Shown: positions 52,799 through 62,617 of the stretch, in pieces
Layout: the number at the start of each line of letters is the position of its first letter
How positions within the stretch are numbered: position 1 is the first letter of the stretch
From: G965215055 sp965242685
GTDB lineage: Bacteria; Pseudomonadota; Gammaproteobacteria; UBA4575
Assembly: GCA_965242685.1 (NCBI GenBank)
Contig: OZ251487.1
Span: 744,001 to 808,000, forward strand
Length of the DNA stretch: 64,000 nucleotides
Reading direction: 5' to 3'
The notes under the pieces: generated by a model
The model's database searches: none
Told to the model about the DNA's origin: nothing
Seen by the model: the letters and a program-made list of their open reading frames with translations, nothing else
Made by a program: the position numbers and the translations under genes

Positions 52799-53700
52799 AT
52801 CTGGAGAACCGATATGATTTTGTTTATTTGTTTGATGTAAAAGATGGGAACCCGAATGGCGATCCTGATGCCGGGAATATACCAAGAATTGACCCTGAAA
52901 CGGGGCGAGGGTTGGTAACCGACGTCTGTCTAAAGCGAAAAATCCGTAACTACGTAAGTCTGATCAAAGGGTATGAAAGACCTTATGACATTTACGTGAA
53001 GGAAAAGGCAATTCTTAATCAAACTCATGACGAGGCGCATAAGGCAGTAGAAGCCGGGAAAGAAGCCACAGCAGAACTGGAAGAAAATGGTAAAAAACCA
53101 AAGCGCAAAGGTTCGGCTGATACGGTAAATGAAGCGAGAAAATGGATGTGTGAAAATTTTTATGACGTGAGAGCCTTTGGTGCAGTGATGTCCACTGGTA
53201 CCAATTGTGGTCAGGTCCGGGGGCCTGTACAAATGACCTTCGCACGTTCAGTTGACCCTGTTATTCCCCAAGAGCACTCCATTACTCGAATGGCCGTCAC
53301 AACCGAGAAAGAAGCAGAAGCTCAGTCTGGTGATAACCGAACAATGGGAAGAAAATTTACCATTCCCTATGGCTTATATAGATGTCACGGTTTCATTTCT
53401 GCTCATCTCGCGCAGCAAGCTGGTTTTATAGAAGATGACTTTGAATTGTTGCTAGAAGCACTAGAGAACATGTTTGAGCATGATCGTTCGGCTGCACGGG
53501 GTGAAATGACGGCTCGTGGGCTATATGTATTTAAACACGACAGCAAACTAGGCAATGCGCCCGCCCATAGCCTTTTTGACAAGATTACCGTTGCCTTAAA
53601 AGATAAGACCAAACCACCCAGAGAATTCAATAGCTACCAAATCTCGGTTGACAAAGAAGGCATTCCTCAAGGAGTAAAGCTTATTCGAAGGATCGGATAA
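52795..53700 (+). CDS. cas7c: Type I-C Cas7 (Csd2), crRNA backbone subunit
   Basis: 301 residues. Csd2 pattern: RYDFVYLFDVKDGNPNGDPD, GRGLVTDVCLKRKIRNYV, FYDVRAFGAVMSTGTNCGQV and RGPVQMTFARSVDPV. Multiple copies coat the crRNA spacer and bend out every sixth base. Overlaps the cas8c stop by ATGA. Confidence 0.95.
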   Translation: MNLENRYDFVYLFDVKDGNPNGDPDAGNIPRIDPETGRGLVTDVCLKRKIRNYVSLIKGYERPYDIYVKEKAILNQTHDEAHKAVEAGKEATAELEENGKKPKRKGSADTVNEARKWMCENFYDVRAFGAVMSTGTNCGQVRGPVQMTFARSVDPVIPQEHSITRMAVTTEKEAEAQSGDNRTMGRKFTIPYGLYRCHGFISAHLAQQAGFIEDDFELLLEALENMFEHDRSAARGEMTARGLYVFKHDSKLGNAPAHSLFDKITVALKDKTKPPREFNSYQISVDKEGIPQGVKLIRRIG

Positions 53701-53946
53701 GTGTATTTTTATTCTCAGCAGAGCAGAGGTACAGGTATACAGTGTAAATAACCTGGTAGCATGTACTTATTTTAAAGACTCTGGAAATTTTTAACAGGTG
53801 CTGGGTGCCTTATCGAAAAAGATGAGGGCCGACATCATACAGAGCTTAAAAAAAGTTACAGCTATTTTCCTACGTAGAGTTGCCTGTATAGCAAAGAAAG
53901 CAGACGAGACACCTACCCTGCCTGCTGCCTGAATGACTTAAAGATC
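53701..53946. other. Gap between cas7 and cas4
   Basis: 246 bp with no reading frame of note and no CRISPR-repeat-like handle. Separates the effector genes from the adaptation genes, so the latter may have their own promoter; I see no convincing one. Confidence 0.6.
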
Positions 53947-54561
53947 ATGGACGACCCAATTCCTATCTCTGCCTTGCAGCACTACGCATTTTGTCCGCGT
54001 CAGTGTGCATATATTCATATCGATCAGCTTTGGCAGGATAATTTTTTGACCACCAAAGGCAGCCAACTGCATAAGCGCGTACATAGTAATGAACCAGAGC
54101 AACGTGGCGAATTGAGAATGGAGCGTAGCGTGCAGGTTTGCTCTATGCGATACGGTCTTATAGGCAAGCTAGACCTACTTGAAATCAGATTGAATCCTTT
54201 GCGGATCACACCAGTTGAATACAAACGCGGCAAACCTAAATCCGATAACTGTGACCGCATTCAATTGTGTGCCCAAGCACTTTGCTTGGAAGAGATGCGG
54301 GACGCTGCGATTCACCGTGCCGCGCTATGGTACTGGCAGATACGAAAACGCGAATGGATCAATATTGACGAATCGTTACGCAATTTGACCATTGACACCA
54401 TTCACGAGACACGCAAACTCCTGAAGAATAATTTAATCCCCAAAGCACTCTACTCACCCTCATGCAAGGCATGTTCTTTCTTTGATTTTTGTCAACCACG
54501 TAAAACTGACCAGTCTAAACGTTATGTAAAAGCAATCTTTGAAGATGAAGAAACTACTTAA
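53947..54561 (+). CDS. cas4: CRISPR adaptation nuclease Cas4
   Basis: 204 residues. One cluster Cys is in LQHYAFCPRQCAYIHID and three in SPSCKACSFFDFCQ, giving the four [4Fe-4S] ligands. RecB-like core with GLIGKLDLLEI, TPVEYKRGKPK and QLCAQALCLEEM. Trims prespacers and selects PAM-proximal ends with Cas1-Cas2. Overlaps cas1. Confidence 0.95.
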   Translation: MDDPIPISALQHYAFCPRQCAYIHIDQLWQDNFLTTKGSQLHKRVHSNEPEQRGELRMERSVQVCSMRYGLIGKLDLLEIRLNPLRITPVEYKRGKPKSDNCDRIQLCAQALCLEEMRDAAIHRAALWYWQIRKREWINIDESLRNLTIDTIHETRKLLKNNLIPKALYSPSCKACSFFDFCQPRKTDQSKRYVKAIFEDEETT

Positions 54562-55564
54562 TAATTTATACATCACCACCAATGGCAGCTACGTCCATAA
54601 GGAACGAGAAACGTTCGTTATTGAACAAGAGGGTAAAAAAGTATTCCAACTCCCCTTTCACGCTGTTCAAAACCTATTTTGTTTTGGTCGCATTATGGTT
54701 TCGCCACTTTTGATGGCTGCCTGTGGGAAAAAAGGAATCGGCATCTCATTTTTCTCTGAACATGGGAAATTTCAGTCGCGTCTTCAAGGTCCGCAATCTG
54801 GAAACGTGCTGTTACGCAGAGCACAGTACCGTGAGGCTGACCACTCACCCGAAATCTTATCGCAGCTTTTTATTGCGGCTAAATTATCCAACCTCCGTAA
54901 CGTTGTTATGAAACACCAACGTAATCACGGCAGAAACGATCAGCTTGAAAAATTGGTTAAATATTTGGGCGACAATCTCAAGCGACTACAAAGATGCAAT
55001 AACATTGACCAAATGCGCGGCATAGAAGGTGATTCCAGTGCCTCTTATTTCAGATGCTTCAATTATTTGATTATTGCGAACCTGAGAGAGACTTTTTCCT
55101 TTTCCGGGAGAACTAAAAGACCCCCTTTAGATCAAGTCAATGCACTGCTTTCATTTTCCTATACCCTGTTGACCCATGAAATTGCTTCAGCCTTACAAGG
55201 CGTAGGAATTGATCCATACGTGGGTTTTTTACACACAGATAGGCCAGGCAGAGTAAGCTTGGCGCTGGATATGCTTGAAGAATTTCGTGCTTGGTGGTGT
55301 GATCGGTTTGTTTTAGCTCTGATTAACCGCAAACAAATTTCACTGAGTGATTTTGTCAAGGAAAGCAGTGGTGCGATTCGCCTAACGGATGAAGCGCGCA
55401 AGAAATTCCTTACTGCTTGGCAGAAAAGGAAACAGGACGAATTACAACACCCTTATACAGGTGAAAAAATTCAGATTGGACTACTGCCACACGTCCAAGC
55501 TATGTTGCTTTCACGTTATATGCGCAAGGACATGGAAATTTATACGCCTTTCATTTCACGCTAA
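54545..55564 (+). CDS. cas1: CRISPR integrase Cas1 (type I-C)
   Basis: 339 residues from ATG 54545, within the cas4 3' end. Metal ligands are visible in IEGDSSASYFRCF (Glu), VGFLHTDRPGRVSLALDMLE (His, Asp/Glu). Integrates new spacers at the leader end with Cas2. Confidence 0.96.
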   Translation: MKKLLNNLYITTNGSYVHKERETFVIEQEGKKVFQLPFHAVQNLFCFGRIMVSPLLMAACGKKGIGISFFSEHGKFQSRLQGPQSGNVLLRRAQYREADHSPEILSQLFIAAKLSNLRNVVMKHQRNHGRNDQLEKLVKYLGDNLKRLQRCNNIDQMRGIEGDSSASYFRCFNYLIIANLRETFSFSGRTKRPPLDQVNALLSFSYTLLTHEIASALQGVGIDPYVGFLHTDRPGRVSLALDMLEEFRAWWCDRFVLALINRKQISLSDFVKESSGAIRLTDEARKKFLTAWQKRKQDELQHPYTGEKIQIGLLPHVQAMLLSRYMRKDMEIYTPFISR

Positions 55565-55571
55565 AAACGCA

Positions 55572-55865
55572 ATGTTGGTACTAATCACCTATGATGTAAG
55601 CCTGACTACTGAACAGGGTAAAAAAAGACTTAGAAAAATTAGTAAAACCTGTGTGGACTTTGGAATACGAGTGCAATACTCCGTTTTTGAGTGTGAAATT
55701 ACACCCGCACAATGGGCAGTACTAAAAGAAACGCTACTTAGCATTTATGATCCTGAAAATGATAGCTTAAGATTCTATCACCTAGGTGCTAAGTGGAAAC
55801 GTAAAGTAGAACATTATGGTGCAAAAAAAACGCTGGATATGCTGCGTGACTCATTGATTTTATAG
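55572..55865 (+). CDS. cas2: CRISPR adaptation protein Cas2
   Basis: 97 residues from ATG 55572; earlier in-frame codons overlap cas1 and are not used. MLVLITYDVSLTTEQGKKRL has the Cas2 ferredoxin-fold strand with Asp, followed by DFGIRVQYSVFECEITPAQW. Bridges two Cas1 dimers. Last cas gene, 177 bp before the first repeat. Confidence 0.95.
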   Translation: MLVLITYDVSLTTEQGKKRLRKISKTCVDFGIRVQYSVFECEITPAQWAVLKETLLSIYDPENDSLRFYHLGAKWKRKVEHYGAKKTLDMLRDSLIL

Positions 55866-56042
55866 TGCGCTAACCTTTTACTCTCACAATAAGGCAGCAT
55901 AGTTAGCGTATCACTAAGTCTATAATTTATTTGCTTTTATTTTTTTGTTTGACTATTGAGTGAAAATTTTTACAACTAGAGTAAAGAGGTTGGCGCATAT
56001 TCTATATTTAGCTATTTGTATTCAACGAGTTAGAATAAGGGT
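55866..56042 (+). promoter_or_regulatory. CRISPR leader
   Basis: 177 bp, strongly AT-rich, between cas2 and the first repeat, on the side to which the ATTGAAAC ends point away, as expected for an I-C leader. Contains GCGCTAAC...GTTAGCG (55869-55911), a possible cas2 terminator stem, and TTTGACT near 55949. Confidence 0.75.
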
Positions 56043-57074
56043 GTCGCGCCCCTTGTGGGCGCGTGGATTGAAACTCAACAATTTTGTATGCCTTCTCCGA
56101 TCGATCTAAGTCGCGCCCCTTGTGGGCGCGTGGATTGAAACATTCCAAGTCTTGGTCACATTTTTGACCCAATCATGTCGCGCCCCTTGTGGGCGCGTGG
56201 ATTGAAACCCGATGTACTGAACTCTGTTATCACTGAATCCTCGTCGCGCCCCTTGTGGGCGCGTGGATTGAAACCCATTTCATAATTGGGTAGTCTTCCT
56301 CAAGCTCAGGTCGCGCCCCTTGTGGGCGCGTGGATTGAAACATAAATACGTCTGAATACCTCGCCACGATTCTTAGTCGCGCCCCTTGTGGGCGCGTGGA
56401 TTGAAACGTGACATTTGTAATTTCCTGCGCAAATACCTTCAGTCGCGCCCCTTGTGGGCGCGTGGATTGAAACGGGTGACGACCGTGGAAGATATCCTGT
56501 ATGGCCCGTCGCGCCCCTTGTGGGCGCGTGGATTGAAACGAAACACGTCTTGGGGTGCATATAAACTGGCTTGAGTCGCGCCCCTTGTGGGCGCGTGGAT
56601 TGAAACCAACCACGTCCGGCACGATTGACAATCGCATTCATGTCGCGCCCCTTGTGGGCGCGTGGATTGAAACTCTGTAGCAGCACCATATCGTAAAGGC
56701 TCACCATCGTCGCGCCCCTTGTGGGCGCGTGGATTGAAACACGTCTATAGAGGCGGTGAAGGTGTACCCATGCGAGTCGCGCCCCTTGTGGGCGCGTGGA
56801 TTGAAACATTGTAGAGCTATGGAAGGCATTAGTAAGGAACAGGTCGCGCCCCTTGTGGGCGCGTGGATTGAAACATCAATTAAAAATCTTATAGGAAAAT
56901 TTATGATAAGTCGCGCCCCTTGTGGGCGCGTGGATTGAAACTCATATGCTTCGCCTCTTGGGTCTGTATCAAAATCGTCGCGCCCCTTGTGGGCGCGTGG
57001 ATTGAAACTAGTGAATGGGTGAAGGTGAGGTCAAGCTTGTCCGTCGCGCCCCTTGTGGGCGCGTGGATTGAAAC
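56043..57074 (+). CRISPR. Type I-C CRISPR array, 16 repeats and 15 spacers
   Basis: 32-nt repeat starting GTCGCGCCCCTTGTG and ending GGCGCGTGGATTGAAAC, with CGCGCCC/GGGCGCG stem and an 11-nt handle. Repeats start at 56043, 56110, 56177, 56243, 56310, 56376, 56442, 56508, 56575, 56642, 56709, 56776, 56843, 56910, 56977 and 57043. Spacers are 34-35 nt. All repeats look identical, including the last, so no decayed trailer end is seen. Orientation is the same as the cas genes. Confidence 0.98.
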
Positions 57075-57111
57075 GTCTAACACGTCAGTGAATTTATTAT
57101 CTACGCACTCA

Positions 57112-59610
57112 TCATGTCTTCAGTGGTTTCATCGTCAACAGCAATAACGGAATAATGCTGAAGGTTGCCAGCAACGACACCAGCATGGCAATGGCAGTCA
57201 ACAATCCGAAATAGATGGATGGCATGAAATTGGACAGCACCAGGATAATAAAGCCAAATGTAATCGTAATCGACGTAAAATAAAGTGCCTTCCCTACTGT
57301 CGTCTGCGACCTGTGAATGGCCTGGTAATTATCCTTGCTCGCCGAAAATTCCTTTTTGTAGCGATGTATATAGTGGATTGCATAGTCAACACCTATACCG
57401 ATTGTAATCGCCGCAATGGTAATCGTCATGATGTTCAGAGGTATGCCCGCCATTCCGGTCAAGCCCAAAATGAAAAAAGCGGTAAACACGCCGGGCAAGG
57501 TGCCAATGACGGCCAACTTTACGTTGCGAAACAAGATCATTAGCATCACCAGGATGCACAGAAAGACCGTCCCCAGCGTAACAATTTGTGAGTGAAACAG
57601 GCTTTGCAGGACGTTGTTATATAAAACGCTGATACCGGTCAACCGAACCGCCTCGCCACCTTGTACAAAATCTCGATTCAGGTCCGCTCTGATCTGATTC
57701 AGCAAGTCGTTTCTTATCAGCGTATGATCCGAGTCCTTGATGCGCGCCACGATGCGTGCCTGGGCTCCGTCGGCGGACACGAACGGTGCGACCAATACCT
57801 GCCTGATATTCTCCGGCAATTTGGAATAAACCAAAGATAAATGAAAGTCTTCCAGTGCTTCGCCCTTATTGACCGCACGGAATACTTGCTCGGTACTGGA
57901 CAAAGACAGCACCTTCCCGACTTGTGGAAGCCCTTCAAGATATTCATGTATCTTATGAATTTTTCCAATGCCACTGCGGTTGTACCAGTAGCTCTTCGCA
58001 GTGAAGTCATCTTCACCGCCCTCAAGCTGCTCCAGGTAATCCCCAAATTCATCATCTTCTTCCACTGGATCCTCCCGGGTGGTTTGAGAGGCCGCCTCAA
58101 GCAGGATCTCCAGCGGTACCGTACCGCCCAGTTTGCGGTCGATCAGTTCCAGCCCTCGGTGGATATCCGTAGTCTTCTTGAAGTAATCAATAAATCGATT
58201 TTCAACGGTCAATTGACTTACACCAACCAAGTTCAATACAAAAAGACCGATGATAACGGCCGCGGTCAAGTTCCGATATTTGACGATCCCACCCAAAATA
58301 TTTTCAAGTAACGTAGCAGCCTTGTCCTCCTTAAAGTGCCTGAGATTGGGCTTTATCAGTTGAATCAGTGCAGGCAATACGGTAAATGCAAGCAAAAAGG
58401 CACAGAACAGTCCCAGCGTCATAATGTATCCGAAGACGATGACCGGATTGATGCCACTGACGACCAGAGACAGAAATGCAATCGCCGATGTAAGCACCAT
58501 GTAAAAACAGGGCGTGATGATCTGCGCGAGTGTGCTCTCGATATTTTCACTGATGCGGTGGTGCGGATACGCGACCTGCACCTCCTGATAGCGGATGATA
58601 ACGTGCATGGACAGCGCAACCGAGAATATGATAAGCAGAGCGACGAAGTTGGATGAAATGATAGTAAGTTGAAAACCGAGCAATTGCGTGATCCCCGAAA
58701 CCAGCAGCACGTTTAACGCCGCACAAACCAGCGCCAGAAAGATCCATACCGATTGCCGGAAAAACAGCCACAGCACCAGCACCATAATGACCAAAATGGC
58801 AACGCCGAAAACCTTGATGTCCTGCACTACGAATGCCTTGCTATCATTACTGATCAACGGTACGCCAGATAGATGGAACTCCCCTTTGTGGCCTACGCTT
58901 GCAACAATCTCGCGTACCGAAATCAATACCTCTTGATAGAGTCGGCCGACGGCCTGCCTCTCTACCAGAATGGCGGCCCGTACCGCTTCAAGCTCGGCGC
59001 GCCCCTCCGCATCCAGAGGCTTTTCAAGCAATGTATAGCGACGTTGCAGCAGTTCCGTCAGTTTCCGGTCGCTTTCAAAGTCCACCTTGATTGCCGTCGT
59101 ACTCAAGTCCCCGCTGATGAGGTTATCGGTATATATCGGGCTTGCCATAAGCTCCCGGCGCGCCTTTTCAACGTCAACCTGCGACGACAACAGCGTCATG
59201 AAACCGGTTTCTCCCGTCTCCTCATCTTCCTGCGATTGCAACAGCAATGGCACATTGTGAATACCCGTTACCGCCGATACGCCCGGGATGGCGCGGAATT
59301 TATTTGCCAGATCCTTAATCAGCGCAACGGTATCTCTATCAAGAACATCGGTCTTGGGAGTAAAGCCGACGATGATGTACGCATCCCCTCCCCCGTAGTC
59401 GCGATGCACTTCACGGTAATATTCAAGATCGGGATCATTCTCCAACATGAGTGAATCGGAGGACACGTCAATGGTCAAGTACCTTGCATGCAGACCACAC
59501 GCCACCACTGCGACAAGCATGCACAGCAAGACCGGCCAAGGGTAGCGCGTGACGATGCCGGAAAGCGCATTGACGAGTGCAGAAAACATACCTACAACCC
59601 TTCCGCGCAT
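57112..59610 (-). CDS. MMPL/RND-family membrane exporter
   Basis: 832 residues from ATG 59610, which overlaps the kinase stop by one base. One N-terminal helix, a large periplasmic domain (DSLMLENDPDLEYYREVHRD), five helices with LLIIFSVALSMHVIIRYQEV, a second periplasmic domain, and five more helices with ITIAAITIGIGVDYAIHYIH. Two RND halves, as in MMPL/HpnN-like lipid or hydrophobe exporters. Substrate unknown. Tightly joined to the cofactor operon, and its 3' end lies 38 bp from the CRISPR array. Confidence 0.86.
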   Translation of the reverse strand: MRGRVVGMFSALVNALSGIVTRYPWPVLLCMLVAVVACGLHARYLTIDVSSDSLMLENDPDLEYYREVHRDYGGGDAYIIVGFTPKTDVLDRDTVALIKDLANKFRAIPGVSAVTGIHNVPLLLQSQEDEETGETGFMTLLSSQVDVEKARRELMASPIYTDNLISGDLSTTAIKVDFESDRKLTELLQRRYTLLEKPLDAEGRAELEAVRAAILVERQAVGRLYQEVLISVREIVASVGHKGEFHLSGVPLISNDSKAFVVQDIKVFGVAILVIMVLVLWLFFRQSVWIFLALVCAALNVLLVSGITQLLGFQLTIISSNFVALLIIFSVALSMHVIIRYQEVQVAYPHHRISENIESTLAQIITPCFYMVLTSAIAFLSLVVSGINPVIVFGYIMTLGLFCAFLLAFTVLPALIQLIKPNLRHFKEDKAATLLENILGGIVKYRNLTAAVIIGLFVLNLVGVSQLTVENRFIDYFKKTTDIHRGLELIDRKLGGTVPLEILLEAASQTTREDPVEEDDEFGDYLEQLEGGEDDFTAKSYWYNRSGIGKIHKIHEYLEGLPQVGKVLSLSSTEQVFRAVNKGEALEDFHLSLVYSKLPENIRQVLVAPFVSADGAQARIVARIKDSDHTLIRNDLLNQIRADLNRDFVQGGEAVRLTGISVLYNNVLQSLFHSQIVTLGTVFLCILVMLMILFRNVKLAVIGTLPGVFTAFFILGLTGMAGIPLNIMTITIAAITIGIGVDYAIHYIHRYKKEFSASKDNYQAIHRSQTTVGKALYFTSITITFGFIILVLSNFMPSIYFGLLTAIAMLVSLLATFSIIPLLLLTMKPLKT

Positions 59611-60200
59611 CAAGGGTGGTCGTTCAGTAATCGGTTCAATCCTTTCACCTGTGATTTGTGCATGAAATGCACCGGTATATCCATTCCGGACAGAATTTCG
59701 GGTAAGGCGGGATCAATACAACCTTGTCTCGCAAGTTTATCCACATCGGCTTCAACCAACACCGTCTCGGCAGATTTTACCAACAGCAGACGACTTGCCG
59801 ACAGGTAACTTGCAAGCCAGGCAGCAAGGCTGTCCGAGGTAACCTTCCAGGAACGCTCTAGTTTGCAATATCTACGCACCATATCGTATGGCTCCCAGAC
59901 TACCGTTCTGGCCCGCCGCCAGCAGGCATATATCGTTTCTTTGCTATCCGCCGGACACAAGCACGGGCACAAGGAAGCCAACACGTAGCCGAATTGCTGC
60001 ATCCCGAGAACCGCTATGTTATGCGCAAGCCTCTGGTCGAGTCTATGCCGTTGATACGCCCGGCGTGCCTGGTCGGCAAACGGCCCGCCGCCGGGTACGA
60101 TAATGATACGCCGTGTATCGCAGCCGCCCAGTGTGTTCAACCACGTGAGCAAATACTCGCTGTCATAGAGACTTCCCCCGATTTTAATGACCCATGGCAT
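59610..60200 (-). CDS. Amino acid kinase family protein, MfnE-like
   Basis: 196 residues from ATG 60200 (MPWVIKIGGSLYDS); upstream ATGs at 60212 and 60218 are possible. Kinase signature VIKIGGSLYDSEYL, phosphate-binding IIIVPGGGPFADQARRAYQ, and LLLVKSAETVLVEADVDKLA. In methanofuran synthesis MfnE phosphorylates the aminomethylfuran phosphate. The neighbouring MfnF- and MfnD-like genes support the same role in methylofuran synthesis here. Confidence 0.8.
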   Translation of the reverse strand: MPWVIKIGGSLYDSEYLLTWLNTLGGCDTRRIIIVPGGGPFADQARRAYQRHRLDQRLAHNIAVLGMQQFGYVLASLCPCLCPADSKETIYACWRRARTVVWEPYDMVRRYCKLERSWKVTSDSLAAWLASYLSASRLLLVKSAETVLVEADVDKLARQGCIDPALPEILSGMDIPVHFMHKSQVKGLNRLLNDHP

Positions 60201-61575
60201 AACTCTTACCATGGCCAAGCAGTTCCATCATTGCCGTCGCTTTGTCAAGGGTCTCCCGATATTCCGCCGCCGCCTCGGAGTCGTGTACGATACCTCCCCC
60301 AACGTGAAAATACATACATTCGTCTTTATGTACGATGGTCCGGATCGCGATGCTGGTATCCATACCGCCGTCAAAGCCGATGTAACCTATCGCACCGCAA
60401 TAAACCCCGCGATGATGCGGTTCCAGTTCTTCAATGACCTCCATTGCGCGCAGCTTGGGAGCGCCCGTAATCGAGCCGCCCGGAAAACAACCTCGCAGCA
60501 GATCAATCGCCGAACGCCGAGCACGCAGCCTGCCGGTGATCGTACTCACCAGGTGGTGTACGTTGGGAAAGCTCTCTATGTCGCAAAGTTTCGGTACCTT
60601 CACTGAATCTTTCTCACAATTCTTGCTGATATCATTACGCAACAGATCAACGATCATTATGTTTTCTGCCCGGTCCTTTTTGCTGTCGGCAAGCTCCCGT
60701 CGCAGTGACTGATCTTTGTCCCGGCGCTTTGCGCGCGGGCGCGTGCCCTTGATAGGCTTGGCGCACACACTTCCGCCCCTAACCGATAGAAAACGCTCCG
60801 GTGAGTTACTGAGCACCTGAAAATCCGGGTAGTTCATATACGCGCTGAAAGGCGACGGATTGATCCTCCTCAGCACTCGGTAAGCCAACCACGGGCTTCC
60901 TTGCACCGATACGCTGAAGCGTTGAGCAAAATTTACTTGATAACAGTCACCCTCACGAATATATCGCTTTATCCGCCTGAAACCGGCGCCATACGTCTTC
61001 TCCGTCATGTTGGAATGCACCCGACCGACCACATTGAATACCGGGTGGTTTACCACCGAAGCCCTGCCCGCAAACAGGCTTTTTAAGTCATTCCAACCTT
61101 TACGCACTCTCACATCAGATTTGTCTCCCACCAGTGTGGCCTGCCGTTGCCGATGATCAACGATCACCGCCCAGGGATAAATACCCATCACCATGTCCGG
61201 TAGTTTCAGGTCGTTGGCGGCCGTAGCGGGGAGGTCTTCAATATAACGCCCCAAATCGTAGCTAAAAACACCTATCGCACCGCCGACAAAAGGTAGCCTA
61301 CCTTCATATTTCCTGACGGGTGCAAGCTGTTCCTTCAACACGGCAAGAGGTTCATCCGGCACTACGTATCCCCCCGACCACGTTTCAATCTTCGTGATGC
61401 GATTCCGCGTCGTAATACGCACGGATGGCCTGGCGGCAATGATGTCATATCGTCCCTGTAAGCTTGTCGGTTGACCACTGTCAAGAAATACCGCCCAAGG
61501 TTCGCCGGCGACCCTGTCATACATGAGCGTACTGTCCGCATGATAGGCAAGATCAGTAGTCAGAAAATCACTCAT
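60184..61575 (-). CDS. pabB: Aminodeoxychorismate synthase component I (PabB-type)
   Basis: 463 residues from ATG 61575; a longer frame to 61686 overlaps the MfnF-like gene. Chorismate-enzyme motifs are REGDCYQVNFAQRFSVSVQG, PIKGTRPRAKR (the Lys of PIKGT is typical of PabB, not of anthranilate synthase, which has Ala), LLRNDISKNCEKDSV, GGSITGAPKLRAMEVIEEL and GAIGYIGFDGGMDTSIAIRT. Supplies p-aminobenzoate, the arylamine of both folate and tetrahydromethanopterin. Its place in this operon points to the latter. Confidence 0.9.
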   Translation of the reverse strand: MSDFLTTDLAYHADSTLMYDRVAGEPWAVFLDSGQPTSLQGRYDIIAARPSVRITTRNRITKIETWSGGYVVPDEPLAVLKEQLAPVRKYEGRLPFVGGAIGVFSYDLGRYIEDLPATAANDLKLPDMVMGIYPWAVIVDHRQRQATLVGDKSDVRVRKGWNDLKSLFAGRASVVNHPVFNVVGRVHSNMTEKTYGAGFRRIKRYIREGDCYQVNFAQRFSVSVQGSPWLAYRVLRRINPSPFSAYMNYPDFQVLSNSPERFLSVRGGSVCAKPIKGTRPRAKRRDKDQSLRRELADSKKDRAENIMIVDLLRNDISKNCEKDSVKVPKLCDIESFPNVHHLVSTITGRLRARRSAIDLLRGCFPGGSITGAPKLRAMEVIEELEPHHRGVYCGAIGYIGFDGGMDTSIAIRTIVHKDECMYFHVGGGIVHDSEAAAEYRETLDKATAMMELLGHGKSYAMGH

Positions 61576-62617
61576 GTGCGCAAAATCTCTGATAAGCCAG
61601 GCAGGCAACGGCCGCTGCCGGGGCACAGTCTCCGATAGGGATACCACGATCTGTAGTTGTGCCATCCAACAGGGTTTCAAAGTCAATGTATTGCAGGCTT
61701 AACCGTCGGGCAATCTCCTTGGCAAGGAAACGCCCCGTACCCGCACCCACGACCTTCAATGATCGCTTCAGCCCGACAAGCCGCCTACAACACGCGTCCA
61801 TGATCGCCCGTAGCTGCCGCTCACGCACATACTCTGCAACTCGCTTCCATGTCAGCGAGGTCTCAGTGTCGGCGTCATACCCAAACATGCGCGCCAAACG
61901 CGCCATACTGTCGACCACGTCTCTGCCGCGACCGTCCGGCGTTTCATCCACGTCTGCATAGTGCGGAAGTTCGCCGGTAATGCGGTACACATCGGCGGCA
62001 ACGGCAAAATGCTCATTGACGACAGGTATGAGTCTGCCCGCAACCGGCGCCTCTCTGCACAGTGCAAAAATCGGCGTCCTGGTAACGCCGCAATAGACCA
62101 GTTCCCGCGCGTACAGCCTCTCTGCGTCGCGGTAGCCGTCAAAGACGACCCGATGATCGTTGATCCCGACTATGTCGGTAGTGGTGCTTCCCACATCGAT
62201 AAACAGTGCATCCCGAACTTTTGTAGCAACGAAACTTGCGCTTGCCAACCAATTTGCCGAAGCGATCATCTCGGGCACACGCACCGCGTTCTCGGCGTCC
62301 ACGAACCCCCTGCCGCCGGCAAAGTAGTGCAACCGCTCTCCCTGCAAGTGATCTTCCATCTCCCTGACGATCCGCACGACTCCGTCCTTACGGGTGCTGA
62401 AACAATCGGCCATCTCACCCGTCATCGTGATCGCATGCAGCGAATGCGAAAAATCAAACTCTCGGCGCGCCGTAAGGATCGAGGCCCGCAATTTATCGAG
62501 ACCGCGCCACAGTGGGCAGGACAGCTGACGCACCTTAACAACCGATTCGCCAGTGTTTGCCAGCACCACTTTTACGTGTGCACCCCCAATGTCCCAGCCG
62601 GAAACGCTAGATAGCAT
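61568..62617 (-). CDS. Hydantoinase/oxoprolinase-family protein of methylofuran synthesis, MfnF-like
   Basis: 349 residues. ASKHA-type phosphate loops SGWDIGGAHVKVVLANTGE and ALFIDVGSTTTDIVGINDH, GEMADCFSTRKDGV, and KVVGAGTGRFLAKEIARRL. This family is annotated as an H4MPT-linked C1-transfer protein in methylotrophs; the methanogen relative MfnF joins the furan phosphate to tyramine-glutamate. Overlaps pabB by 8 nt and the ATP-grasp gene by 11 nt. Confidence 0.85.
   Translation of the reverse strand: MLSSVSGWDIGGAHVKVVLANTGESVVKVRQLSCPLWRGLDKLRASILTARREFDFSHSLHAITMTGEMADCFSTRKDGVVRIVREMEDHLQGERLHYFAGGRGFVDAENAVRVPEMIASANWLASASFVATKVRDALFIDVGSTTTDIVGINDHRVVFDGYRDAERLYARELVYCGVTRTPIFALCREAPVAGRLIPVVNEHFAVAADVYRITGELPHYADVDETPDGRGRDVVDSMARLARMFGYDADTETSLTWKRVAEYVRERQLRAIMDACCRRLVGLKRSLKVVGAGTGRFLAKEIARRLSLQYIDFETLLDGTTTDRGIPIGDCAPAAAVACLAYQRFCAHE

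Noticed and set aside
56075..57042. Self-targeting spacers within this window
   Set aside because: By eye none of the 15 spacers matches another part of the window; a computed search would be needed to be sure.
56230..57083. Minus-strand reading frames with repeated SIHAPTRGAT across the CRISPR array
   Set aside because: They are translations of the CRISPR repeat itself, a well-known source of false proteins.
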